Positions 1 through 8,008 of a stretch of DNA of 18,656 nt are shown here, piece by piece (the stretch's first letter is position 1; the number at the start of each line of letters is the position of its first letter). Made by a program: the position numbers and the translations under genes. The notes under the pieces are model-generated. The model was not told the origin of the DNA. It saw only the letters and a list, made by a program, of their open reading frames with translations, and made no database searches. The stretch comes from an uncultured Bacteroidota bacterium (GTDB lineage Bacteria; Bacteroidota; Bacteroidia; Chitinophagales; Chitinophagaceae): NCBI GenBank assembly GCA_938008665.1, contig CALLKA010000136.1, forward strand, positions 1 to 18,656. Direction: 5' to 3'.

Positions 1-326
1 GCAGCAGGTTCATTTTTTCGTCCTTCCTTTCCCATATTACAAATAATCATGCCATGACTAGTTGCAATAGCAGCATCTCTGCAATAAATGGAATCCATAT
101 TCACAGAAGCATCTTCCGGAAAATATAAAACTTCAGCACCATGCTCTTTTAAAATATTTTCAAATACATCATACTCCCCTAGCGCTTTTTTAATATCAGG
201 TTTGCCTAAATAATTTAATGACTCCCAATGCTGTTGTATATGTTCTTCATTTATAAAAGCAGCGCTTGCTTTTTTTATAAATACGGTTTTTAATTTACCA
301 AATTCTGAATGCGCTAAATGACTCAT
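1..326 (-). CDS. Arginine deiminase / dimethylarginine dimethylaminohydrolase-like (amidinotransferase superfamily), 3' end missing
   Basis: Reading the minus strand from the ATG at 326-324 gives 108 codons that stay open to the window edge, so only the N-terminal part is present. The stretch around residues 68-98 (FPEDASVNMDSIYCRDAAI, then a GMIICNMGK segment) matches the first conserved block of the guanidine-modifying fold (DDAH, arginine deiminase, amidinotransferase), where an FxxD...D-S-x-x-x-R-D pattern binds the guanidino substrate. The catalytic His and Cys lie further on and are outside the window, so the exact reaction (citrulline-forming hydrolase or other) cannot be decided. It starts 10 bases after the stop of the AdiC-like permease, so the two are probably co-transcribed; import or exchange of a guanidino amino acid would fit this enzyme. 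The family assignment comes from recognised motifs without a database search. Confidence 0.75.
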   Translation of the reverse strand, partial: MSHLAHSEFGKLKTVFIKKASAAFINEEHIQQHWESLNYLGKPDIKKALGEYDVFENILKEHGAEVLYFPEDASVNMDSIYCRDAAIATSHGMIICNMGKEGRKNEPA

Positions 327-336
327 GTAAAAAATA

Positions 337-1674
337 TTATGATTTGGGAAAAGTTGAATTATTTTCCGATTTTCCTCTCTTCCAAACAGCAAAAACATAA
401 ATGGGCACTGATGACATTGTTAAGAAAAAACCCCAGAAAACAGATTCTTGTCCTAAACCTATCATCAACCACAAACAAAAAATAAAAGTAAGGGTAGCCA
501 ATAAAATAGCTAGCGCTAAATATTTACTTGATAGGAAATGTAATTTAAAACGCAGAATCAAATAAGAAGCTGTACAAAAAATATAGGGTATTAGTATAGT
601 AGAAGTAGTCATTAGCATTAAAAATTTAAATTGGTCTACCAATCCTTTGGTATAATTCATACACATAAACACCGAAACAAATACACTTGAAATGACCACG
701 CCTAAAACCGGTATCCCTTTTGAATTCACTTGCATAAAAACAGTGGGGAATAATTTGTCCTTTGCAATCGCAAATGGTAATTGACCTTGAATTAATATAT
801 AGCCATTCAGGGCCCCAAAAGCTGCAATAGCAACCCCTGCACTTACCCAATAGGCTGCGCCATGACCCCATATTAATACAGCAGCATCTGCAAAGGGCGT
901 AACACTTGTTTTTAATTGTGCGGCAGGAATCATTCCCATAATACTCACTGTACTTAAAATGTATACCACAGTGGCAATCAGCGTTCCAAGTGTCGTAGCC
1001 TTGGCCACGGTAGCAGCAGAATTAGTTACACTGCCCGAAGGAATCGTAGCACATTCAATACCTAAAAAAGCAAAAAAAGTTAAGGTGGTTGTAGCTGTTA
1101 TTGCTGCAATATTATTTGTACCACTGGTATTAAATGGTAAGAAATTTTCCCATTGAATATAAAATAATCCCACAACACCAATTAATATAATGGGTACGAT
1201 TTTTAAGATAGTCGAAATTAATTGAACTACTCCAGATGTAAATATACCCAAGGAATTTACCCAAGTCAAAAACCAAATGGTTGCTAAACCTGTGATGATG
1301 GCTAGTGTTGCATTGGTTGCTAATGCAGGTATGAAAGTGCTTAATGCACTGATAAAAGAGACCGTTATAGCTGCATTGGTACACCATACCGAAACCAAAT
1401 AACCCCATGCAACTAAAAAACCGGCAAAGTCACCGAGGCCTTTTTGAGAATAGGCATAAGGACCTCCATTGGCCGCGGGTAACAACCAACTTAAATGCGC
1501 AAATACTTTTGAAAGTAAAAAAGCGCCAATGGCCGAACAAACCCAACCTAGTAAACTAATGCTTCCAAAACTAGCTAATGTAGCGGGCATTAAAAAAACA
1601 CCCGCACCTATCATATTGCCTACTACTAAAGAAGTACTAGTCCATAGACCCAGTTTTTTGTCGGCTGTTTGCAT
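337..1674 (-). CDS. APC-superfamily amino acid permease, AdiC-like (basic amino acid/polyamine antiporter family)
   Basis: The product is 445 residues with about 12 hydrophobic segments, the usual size for APC-family carriers in the inner membrane. The TM1 unwound segment GNMIGAGVFLMPA (residues 19-31) matches the substrate-binding GNxxGSGVFLLPA of the arginine/agmatine antiporter AdiC. Similarity continues through the TM6 segment FFAFLGIECA (about 200-209), an STVSIMGMIP stretch (241-250) and the TM8 region GQLPFAIAKDKLFP. The two AdiC tryptophans that stack on the substrate (W202, W293, numbering from memory) appear to be Phe201 and Tyr292 here, so arginine/agmatine specificity should not be assumed. 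The gene starts only 3 bases after the xylA stop and is followed 10 bases later by an arginine-deiminase-like gene. Co-transcription with xylBA is likely; a guanidino or other amino acid is the likeliest substrate, a sugar much less so. Confidence 0.85.
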   Translation of the reverse strand: MQTADKKLGLWTSTSLVVGNMIGAGVFLMPATLASFGSISLLGWVCSAIGAFLLSKVFAHLSWLLPAANGGPYAYSQKGLGDFAGFLVAWGYLVSVWCTNAAITVSFISALSTFIPALATNATLAIITGLATIWFLTWVNSLGIFTSGVVQLISTILKIVPIILIGVVGLFYIQWENFLPFNTSGTNNIAAITATTTLTFFAFLGIECATIPSGSVTNSAATVAKATTLGTLIATVVYILSTVSIMGMIPAAQLKTSVTPFADAAVLIWGHGAAYWVSAGVAIAAFGALNGYILIQGQLPFAIAKDKLFPTVFMQVNSKGIPVLGVVISSVFVSVFMCMNYTKGLVDQFKFLMLMTTSTILIPYIFCTASYLILRFKLHFLSSKYLALAILLATLTFIFCLWLMIGLGQESVFWGFFLTMSSVPIYVFAVWKRGKSENNSTFPKS

Positions 1675-1677
1675 AGC

Positions 1678-3006
1678 CTAAATATACCTATTAATGATGT
1701 TCTCTATTAATTCTTGCTGTCCGCTGATGGATGCTGGTTCTCCATTTTCAATAGCAAAGTTGCGTAAATCTTCCAGGCTTAATTTTCCTTGCTCAAATTC
1801 CTTACCCTTGCCTGAATCAAAAGAAGCATATCTATTTGCACGGATTTTTTTGTATTCTGATTTTTGTAAAATGGCATCTGCCGTAATTAATGCACGCGCA
1901 AAAGTATCAATACCACCAATATGTGCATGGAATAAATCAGCAGCATCCGTTGAATTTCTTCTGCGTTTTGCATCAAAATTAATTCCACCACCTTGGAAGC
2001 CACCCGCTTCAACAATGATCAACATAGATTCAACCAACTCATTAATATTGGTAGGGAACTGATCGGTATCCCATCCATTTTGATAATCACCGCGATTCGC
2101 ATCCATACTACCTAACATGCCTGCATCTGCTGCAACTTGTAATTCATGTTGGAACGTATGACCCGCCAATGTAGCATGGTTCACTTCAATATTTAATTTA
2201 AAATCATTCAGTAAATCATATTGTCTTAAAAAACCAATTACAGTTTCTGAATCATAATCATATTGATGCTTAGTTGGCTCACATGGTTTTGGCTCGATAA
2301 AGAAAGTACCCTTGAAACCATTTTTACGTGCATAATCTTTTGCTGTATGTAAAAATTTCGCTAAATGTTCTTTTTCTCTTTTCATGTTGGTGTTTAACAA
2401 GGACATATATCCTTCACGACCACCCCAGAATACATAGTTCTCGCCACCCAAAGCGATAGTTGCATCTAATGCCCCTTTTACTTGTGTAGCCGCATGTGTT
2501 AAAACATGAAAATCAGGATTGGTGGATGCACCATTCATATAACGCTTATTGCTAAACACGTTCGCAGTACCCCACAATAGTTTCACACCACTCGCGTCTT
2601 GCTTTTGTTTAAGATAAGTAGTTAATGAAGCTAATCTTTTTTCATTGTCATGAACATCATTTGTAAAATCAACCACATCCACATCATGAAAACAATAGTA
2701 AGGCAAACCTAATTTGGTAATAAATTCAAATGCAGCATCTGCTTTATCTTTTGCACGCCCAACTGCATCTGCATTATTATTCCATGGATATATTAAAGTG
2801 GGTTCCCCAAAAGGGTCAGCACCATTGCCAACAAAACTATGCCAATAAGCAACTGCGAATCGTAACCAATCTTTCATTGGTTTACCTGCCACCACTTTGG
2901 ATTCATCATACCAACGATACGCTAATGGGTTATCACTTCCTTGTCCTTCAAATTTTACTTTTTCAATTCCTTTGAAAAATTCTTTTTCACCTAATACAAC
3001 TGACAT
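1678..3006 (-). CDS. xylA: Xylose isomerase
   Basis: This cytoplasmic TIM-barrel enzyme interconverts D-xylose and D-xylulose, the first step of the isomerase pathway. The 442-residue length matches class II enzymes (E. coli, about 440). The catalytic His is visible in YYCFHDVDVVDF (H107, with D110), the signature VFWGGREGY lies at 192-200, and metal ligands can be assigned at E238 (FFIEPKP), E274 and H277 (NIEVNHA), D302, D313, D315 and D345 (GINFDAKRRR). All key residues are present, so the enzyme should be active. It lies 39 bases downstream of xylB on the same strand, and its TAG stop is followed after 3 bases by the ATG of an amino-acid permease, suggesting translational coupling. The start MSVVLGEKEFF suits the family. 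Confidence 0.97.
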   Translation of the reverse strand: MSVVLGEKEFFKGIEKVKFEGQGSDNPLAYRWYDESKVVAGKPMKDWLRFAVAYWHSFVGNGADPFGEPTLIYPWNNNADAVGRAKDKADAAFEFITKLGLPYYCFHDVDVVDFTNDVHDNEKRLASLTTYLKQKQDASGVKLLWGTANVFSNKRYMNGASTNPDFHVLTHAATQVKGALDATIALGGENYVFWGGREGYMSLLNTNMKREKEHLAKFLHTAKDYARKNGFKGTFFIEPKPCEPTKHQYDYDSETVIGFLRQYDLLNDFKLNIEVNHATLAGHTFQHELQVAADAGMLGSMDANRGDYQNGWDTDQFPTNINELVESMLIIVEAGGFQGGGINFDAKRRRNSTDAADLFHAHIGGIDTFARALITADAILQKSEYKKIRANRYASFDSGKGKEFEQGKLSLEDLRNFAIENGEPASISGQQELIENIINRYI

Positions 3007-3045
3007 AACTTGATTTTTAAAAAATTTACTAAAATTATTTTTTGT

Positions 3046-4521
3046 TTATAAATACTTTTTTAATGATTTGTGCCAATCCAAATATAATTCATTAAACCCT
3101 TTTGCGTTGGATGGTTCCACTACTTTAATAGGTTTAAAATTACTAAAAGCTTCGGTGGCATTTTTATAAGTACCGGAACCTATTCCTGCACCAATCGCTG
3201 CGCCTACACTGCCATCCGTATGGTATAATGCCACTGGCACATTGGTGGCATTTACAAAAGCGTCTGTAAATACATCACTTAAAAACATATTTGAAAACCC
3301 TGCACGAATAATACTTGGATTCATGCCGTTTTCACGCATAATATCAAGACCATATCTAAAAGTAAAAGCAATACCTTCCTGCGCTGCTCTAAAAATATGT
3401 GCTTCACTATGTTTATTGAAATCGACATTTACAAATTGTGCGCCAATCATTTTATTATTAAAAATACGCTCGGCCCCATTACCAAAAGGCATAATTTGTA
3501 AGCCATCGCTTCCGGGTTGAATGCGACTAGCCGCTTGATTCATTTGCGGATAATCATTACCAGCACCCACTATTTTTTTCACCCAACTGTTTAAAATACC
3601 GGTGCCATTAATACAAAGTAATACACCCAATCTGTTTAATTGATCAGTGTGATTCACATGCGCAAAAGTATTCACCCTTGATTGTGGATCATAGGTAATT
3701 TTATCTGTAACCCCATAAATCACCCCCGAAGTGCCTGCTGTTGCTGCAACTTCACCCGGTTCCAAAACATTTAAGGATAAAGCATTGTTGGGTTGATCGC
3801 CTGCTTTATAAGTAATTGGGATACCTGGTTTCAAATTTAATTTAGTAGCAACTTCAGGAAGTAATTCACCATGATTGCTAAATACAGGTTGAATATTTGG
3901 CAATACTGATTGATCAAATCCATAATAATTCAAAATATCTTTTGACAATTCATTGTTCTTGAAATCCCAAAATATGCCTTCTGATAAAGAGGAGATACTC
4001 GTAGTGATATGACCCGTAAATTTCATTGAAACAAAATCACCAGGTAGCATCACATGCGCGATTTTATCATAAATAGCAGGTTCATTTTGTTTCACCCAAG
4101 CTAATTTTGATGCGGTAAAATTTCCAGGTGAGTTTAACAAATGGCTTAAACACTTTTCAGGGCCAATGGCATCAAAGGCAGTATCACCAATACTTACCGA
4201 CCTACTATCACACCAAATAATACTATCCCTCAGTACTTGCTTATTTTGATCAACCAAAACCAATCCATGCATTTGATAGGATATTCCAATCGCGCTAATA
4301 TCAGCAGGTGCAAATTTTTTGGTATTGTTTAATTTTAAAATGGCTTGTTGAATATGCTCCCACCACATTTCAGGCGACTGCTCGGCCCACCCTTTTTCAA
4401 GGGAGGTAATTGCTGATTCGGTTTCAGGAAATTGTGCGGATGCGATACATTGACTTGTACTTGCTTCTACGACCGACACCTTGATGGATGAAGTGCCTAT
4501 ATCTATACCTAATAAATACAT
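3046..4521 (-). CDS. xylB: Xylulokinase (FGGY carbohydrate kinase)
   Basis: The enzyme phosphorylates D-xylulose with ATP to xylulose 5-phosphate for the pentose phosphate pathway. The protein is 491 residues from the chosen start. FGGY-kinase landmarks are visible: the N-terminal phosphate-binding GIDIGTSSIK (residues 5-14), EQSPEMWW (48-54), substrate-binding QMHG (82-85), the catalytic Asp in YKAGDQPNNA (D242), and the ATP-loop segment AATAGTSGVIYG. I chose the ATG at 4521-4519 because MYLLGIDIGTSS puts the first beta strand at the N terminus, as is normal for the family; an ATG 24 bases upstream (4545) would add eight residues and lies inside a palindrome at 4540-4554. The gene begins the xylB-xylA-permease run. 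FGGY kinases vary in substrate, but neighbouring xylA makes xylulose very likely. Confidence 0.94.
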   Translation of the reverse strand: MYLLGIDIGTSSIKVSVVEASTSQCIASAQFPETESAITSLEKGWAEQSPEMWWEHIQQAILKLNNTKKFAPADISAIGISYQMHGLVLVDQNKQVLRDSIIWCDSRSVSIGDTAFDAIGPEKCLSHLLNSPGNFTASKLAWVKQNEPAIYDKIAHVMLPGDFVSMKFTGHITTSISSLSEGIFWDFKNNELSKDILNYYGFDQSVLPNIQPVFSNHGELLPEVATKLNLKPGIPITYKAGDQPNNALSLNVLEPGEVAATAGTSGVIYGVTDKITYDPQSRVNTFAHVNHTDQLNRLGVLLCINGTGILNSWVKKIVGAGNDYPQMNQAASRIQPGSDGLQIMPFGNGAERIFNNKMIGAQFVNVDFNKHSEAHIFRAAQEGIAFTFRYGLDIMRENGMNPSIIRAGFSNMFLSDVFTDAFVNATNVPVALYHTDGSVGAAIGAGIGSGTYKNATEAFSNFKPIKVVEPSNAKGFNELYLDWHKSLKKYL

Positions 4522-4539
4522 AAAAATTAAACTTATTGA

Positions 4540-4554
4540 CCCCAATATTTGGGG
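4540..4554. promoter_or_regulatory. Palindrome CCCCAA-TAT-TTGGGG upstream of xylB
   Basis: This is a perfect inverted repeat with six-base arms and a three-base centre, 19 bases upstream of the chosen xylB start. Its G/C-rich arms stand out in an otherwise AT-rich spacer. It could be an operator for a xylose-responsive regulator or a hairpin in the leader RNA near the ribosome-binding region. No regulator gene for xylose is present in the window, so the partner is unknown. Confidence 0.4.
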
Positions 4555-4694
4555 GAGATTGTTATCTCTAAAAATAAGAAATAAATAATAGTATTAGGGA
4601 ACTAATATGACATTTTAAGTAAGATATATGACAGCATTATAACAATCTTTTTTACTTCCTTAATAAAGGGTGTTTACCCCAACCTAAAAAGGAT

Positions 4695-5537
4695 TTATTT
4701 TTCCCAACCCGTCTCTTTTAATGCGGGATCATTCTCCTTTTTTAAGAAGTCGGCATCGGATAAACTACTTGATTCCCAATCAGTTATGGCATTATCGGGC
4801 ACCAGTTCGATAGGCGTTTTCCAAGAAGTTGAATTCTCATTATACGCCAAATTGGATTGAGATGCATAGCAAGAAATGATGGACCATCTTGGGTGATCTG
4901 ATAAGTTGGCTTCGGAGCGATGTAAAATATTACTATGAAAGAACAAAGCATCCCCTGGTTCTATCTCAACATATACCAAATCCATTGTTTTAAGTGCATT
5001 ATTTACCATGACCATATCGGCACCCACTTGTTCGCCCGCAAAACCATGATTAATACGGCCTAATTTATGCGACCCCTTAATCACTTGTAAACAGCCATTT
5101 TGTTTATTCGCTGGTGTCAAAGCTACCATGACACTGATTAATTGGTCCGGGAACATGAATTGATTTTTGTACCAGTAGCCATAATCTTGATGCCATTCCC
5201 AAGCACCGCCTACTTTTGGCTCCTTTTGCATCAACTTGGAATGGTAATGACAAACAGCTGCATCGCTATCTAATAATGCAGCTACGCTATTCACTAATCT
5301 TTCACTACGAGTTAAAAAACCAAAAACATCATTGCCTGGTGTAAACCACAATGACAGTTTTGAATTTTTCCCAGTTTGATCCGTTACATTAATGGCATTG
5401 TTTTCCATCGCATTGTCCCCTATTGCAGTACCGTAAAGCTTTTCAACAGCTTTTGGTTCTAAAAAGTTTTTAACAATCACATAGCCATCTTTATGAAAGG
5501 ATGCAATTTGTTGTGGCGTTAAAGCAGTCGTTGACAT
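4695..5537 (-). CDS. Phytanoyl-CoA dioxygenase (PhyH) family Fe(II)/2-oxoglutarate-dependent oxygenase
   Basis: The predicted cytoplasmic protein has 280 residues, the usual PhyH-family size, and would couple 2-oxoglutarate decarboxylation to hydroxylation of an unidentified small substrate. The iron-binding facial triad can be read as H116 and D118 (EWHQDYGYW) with H206 (SNILHRSEANLSDHPRWS), and R217 is positioned to bind the 2-oxoglutarate carboxylate. The N-terminal FHKDGYVIVKNFL (14-26) is the typical opening of the family, and KGSHKLGRINH (154-164) is a typical middle segment. The gene is divergent from a PLP-dependent dehydratase across about 180 bases and separated from downstream xylB by 173 bases, so it may be its own unit. 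The substrate cannot be read from the sequence; the family includes ectoine, amino-acid and lipid hydroxylases. Confidence 0.85.
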   Translation of the reverse strand: MSTTALTPQQIASFHKDGYVIVKNFLEPKAVEKLYGTAIGDNAMENNAINVTDQTGKNSKLSLWFTPGNDVFGFLTRSERLVNSVAALLDSDAAVCHYHSKLMQKEPKVGGAWEWHQDYGYWYKNQFMFPDQLISVMVALTPANKQNGCLQVIKGSHKLGRINHGFAGEQVGADMVMVNNALKTMDLVYVEIEPGDALFFHSNILHRSEANLSDHPRWSIISCYASQSNLAYNENSTSWKTPIELVPDNAITDWESSSLSDADFLKKENDPALKETGWEK

Positions 5538-5630
5538 AGTTATTTTTTTACAATGGTTAATAAATATAAATCATCTTATAGAATTAATAAAATCGAAAAT
5601 GTTATTTGGTTTATATTGATCAGCAAATTG

Positions 5631-5643
5631 ATGAATAATTCAT
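5631..5643. promoter_or_regulatory. Palindrome ATGAAT-A-ATTCAT in divergent promoter region
   Basis: This perfect inverted repeat (six-base arms, one-base centre) lies in the intergenic region between the divergent PhyH-family gene (start 5537) and the dehydratase gene (start 5718), about 75 and 94 bases from the two starts. The placement is right for an operator acting on one or both genes. AT-rich spacers produce such palindromes by chance fairly often, so this is a candidate only. Confidence 0.3.
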
Positions 5644-5717
5644 TAAATTCATACAGGGAAACAAACCATTTTATATATTAAATTAGCTTTTTGAAAGCAA
5701 ATAAATTAGAGCGCAAA

Positions 5718-6674
5718 ATGAAAATATCTAAAGAAGATATCTTAAGTGCACATGAACGCATAAAGCCCTATATACATCGCACGCCCGTAATGACCAACCA
5801 GAGTATTAACCAAATGACTGGCATTCAGTTTTATTTTAAGTGTGAAAACTTTCAAAAAATTGGCGCATTTAAAATAAGAGGTGGCATGAATGCGACACTC
5901 ACGTTAAGTGCCGAACAATTAAAAAATGGAATTGCAACTCATTCTTCAGGCAATCACGCGCAAGCTTTGGCATATGCTGCAAAAACATTGGGTATCAAAG
6001 CATACATCGTTATGCCTAAATCCTCCCCGCAGGTAAAAGTGGATGCCGTAAAAGGTTACGGTGCTACTGTAATAATATGTGAAGCAAATCAGGCCGCAAG
6101 AGAGGACGCTTTAAATAAAGTAGTAGCAGAAACGGGTGCGGAATTTATTCATCCTTATGATGACTATCGCGTAATTACCGGACAAGCAACTTGTGTTAAA
6201 GAATTATTGGAAGAAGTGCCCGAATTAGACGTTGTAATTACTCCAGTGGGTGGCGGTGGTTTGTTATCAGGTACCTGCTTAGGCGCATTTTATTTTAAAC
6301 CGGGTTTGAAAGTATATGGCGGAGAACCAGAAGGAGCAGCAGATGCAGTTTTAAGTTTACAATCAGGTAAGGTTGAAAAAGCGCCATTTATTGAAACCAT
6401 CGCTGACGGATTACTCACTACATTAAGTGAACAAACCTTAGGAATTATAAAAGAACATGTTTCTGATATATTATTGGTTTCCGAAAATGAAATCATAAAT
6501 GCACTTCGGTTGGTGTATGAAAGAATGAAAATAATTGTTGAGCCAAGTTGTGTAGTTCCGTTGGCTGCGGCCATGCGCAATGCAAATTTATTTAAAGGGA
6601 AAAAGGTAGGTATCATTTTATCCGGTGGAAATGTAGATTTAACTAAATTTGGCACTTGGTTCCCAGCAAAGTAA
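5718..6674 (+). CDS. Threonine/serine dehydratase-family PLP enzyme (fold type II; catabolic, no ACT domain)
   Basis: The product is 318 residues and contains only the catalytic fold, like biodegradative threonine dehydratase, serine racemase and threo-3-hydroxyaspartate dehydratase, and unlike biosynthetic IlvA with its regulatory domain. The PLP lysine is K52 in FQKIGAFKIRGG, the substrate loop HSSGNHAQA (75-83) contains a serine that matches the serine-racemase catalytic Ser, and the phosphate-binding loop PVGGGGLLSG follows mid-protein. It should deaminate threonine or serine to a 2-oxo acid, or racemise serine. I use the ATG at 5718 because MKISKEDILSAHERI begins where the family does; a TTG at 5691 in the same frame would add nine unconserved residues. 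The gene is followed 26 bases later by a secreted serine hydrolase on the same strand. Exact substrate is uncertain within the family. Confidence 0.87.
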   Translation: MKISKEDILSAHERIKPYIHRTPVMTNQSINQMTGIQFYFKCENFQKIGAFKIRGGMNATLTLSAEQLKNGIATHSSGNHAQALAYAAKTLGIKAYIVMPKSSPQVKVDAVKGYGATVIICEANQAAREDALNKVVAETGAEFIHPYDDYRVITGQATCVKELLEEVPELDVVITPVGGGGLLSGTCLGAFYFKPGLKVYGGEPEGAADAVLSLQSGKVEKAPFIETIADGLLTTLSEQTLGIIKEHVSDILLVSENEIINALRLVYERMKIIVEPSCVVPLAAAMRNANLFKGKKVGIILSGGNVDLTKFGTWFPAK

Positions 6675-6700
6675 AATAGTAAAATAAAAATTCATAAAAT

Positions 6701-7999
6701 ATGAAAAATGCCTCTTTAAAAATAAATCAACTACTAATCGCATGTAGTATTATCGTATTTGCTTTTGCGATTACAATTAAAGGTAATAGCCAAGTGCTTT
6801 CGTTTGAAACTGTGAAAAGCAATAAGTTTGATTATAGTAAGCTTGCACAAATTGATACCGTTGTAAATAAATATGTGAGCAACCGATGGTTAATCGGTTC
6901 AACAGTCATAGTGGTAAAAGATAACCAAGTGGTTTACCACAAAGGTTTTGGATACGCTAATGAAGCGAGTAAAAAAGCCATGCCGAGTAATGCAATTTAT
7001 CGCATCATGAGTCAAACGAAAGCCATTACTAGCTTAGCGATTATGCAATTGTATGAACAAGGTAAACTTAGTCTTGACCAAAATGTTTCAACTATCATTT
7101 CCAGCTTTAAAAATCCCACCGTTTTAAAAGATTTTAATGCAAAGGATAGTAGCTACACCACCATTCCTGCTAAAAGAGAGTTAACCATTCGTGATTTATT
7201 AACCCATACTTCTGGGATTGATTATACAGCCATTGGTACCCCTAAAATGAACGCTATTTATACCAAAGCAGGCATTCCTTCAGGATTAGGTGATTTTAAT
7301 GCGAGCTTATTAGATAGAATGAAAACGCTTGGAAGTTTGCCATTACTTCATCAACCAGGTGAAAAATTCACTTATGGATTAAATACAGACTTACTTGGTT
7401 GTATTGTTGAAGTGGTGAGTGGGTTATCCTTGGAAGCTTATTGTCAAAAAAATATTTTTGACCCATTAGGAATGAAGGATACTTATTTCAATGTTCCAAT
7501 GGCAAAAGCGGAAAGAATGCCGACAGTTTACACGGAAAACGATGATAAAAAAATTATTGAATGGTCGCCCACTTTTAGAGATATCAATCCTAATTATCCA
7601 ATGATGCCTAAAACATATTTCTCTGGGGGTGCAGGGTTATCTTCAACTGCGTATGACTATGCTATTTTTTTACAAATGATTTTGAACGGCGGAAAGTACA
7701 ATGGAAAACAAATTATCGCACCTCGAACTGCCGAAATAATGACAAGCCCACAATTAGATTTTAAATTCAATGGCCAGGATGATTTTAGTTTGGGTTTTAT
7801 GATTACTTCTGAAAAATCAGCCAACTTAAATTTTAGAAATAAAGGTTCCTTTTCCTGGGGAGGTTATTATGGCACCACTTATTGGGCAGATCCAAAGGAT
7901 AAAATGGTTGTGTTGATTATGACACAGCATAATCCAAATTCACATGGCGAGCTTAGTGGCATTATCGAAAGAATTATTTACGGAAGCAGGATAAACTAA
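6701..7999 (+). CDS. Secreted serine hydrolase, class C beta-lactamase fold, family VIII carboxylesterase-like
   Basis: The protein has 432 residues with a hydrophobic N-terminal segment (about residues 10-27) ending near KGNSQ, consistent with a signal peptide or membrane anchor and a periplasmic location. The nucleophile motif SxxK is S104-Q-T-K107. The second motif is Y225 within FTYGLNTDLLG rather than the YxN of true class C beta-lactamases, and the third is W386-G-G in FSWGGYYGTTYWADP. This combination (SxxK, Tyr followed by a TD segment, WGG) is that of family VIII esterases such as EstB, so ester or amide hydrolysis is more likely than penicillin hydrolysis. The LTHTSGI element (167-173) is typical of the wider family. 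It lies 26 bases downstream of the dehydratase gene and converges with the gene ending at 8009. Confidence 0.85.
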   Translation: MKNASLKINQLLIACSIIVFAFAITIKGNSQVLSFETVKSNKFDYSKLAQIDTVVNKYVSNRWLIGSTVIVVKDNQVVYHKGFGYANEASKKAMPSNAIYRIMSQTKAITSLAIMQLYEQGKLSLDQNVSTIISSFKNPTVLKDFNAKDSSYTTIPAKRELTIRDLLTHTSGIDYTAIGTPKMNAIYTKAGIPSGLGDFNASLLDRMKTLGSLPLLHQPGEKFTYGLNTDLLGCIVEVVSGLSLEAYCQKNIFDPLGMKDTYFNVPMAKAERMPTVYTENDDKKIIEWSPTFRDINPNYPMMPKTYFSGGAGLSSTAYDYAIFLQMILNGGKYNGKQIIAPRTAEIMTSPQLDFKFNGQDDFSLGFMITSEKSANLNFRNKGSFSWGGYYGTTYWADPKDKMVVLIMTQHNPNSHGELSGIIERIIYGSRIN

Positions 8000-8008
8000 T
8001 TCCACTAA

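Noticed and set aside
1694..2062. 122-codon plus-strand frame opposite xylA
   Set aside because: It lies wholly within the intact xylA gene on the other strand and shows no recognisable domain; it mirrors the xylA codon pattern.
3648..3658. TGTGA-T-TCACA resembling a CRP-type site
   Set aside because: It lies in the middle of xylB coding sequence and has a one-base gap instead of six, so it does not fit the operator spacing.
4668..4679. GGGT-GTTT-ACCC as a terminator after the PhyH-family gene
   Set aside because: Only four-base arms, and on the minus strand no T tract follows the stem.
5691..5717. TTG start extending the dehydratase by nine residues
   Set aside because: The extension is not part of the family core, and the ATG at 5718 is followed by the typical N terminus.
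6290..6655. 121-codon minus-strand frame opposite the dehydratase gene
   Set aside because: The plus-strand gene carries all PLP-enzyme motifs through this stretch; the opposing frame has low complexity and no family features.
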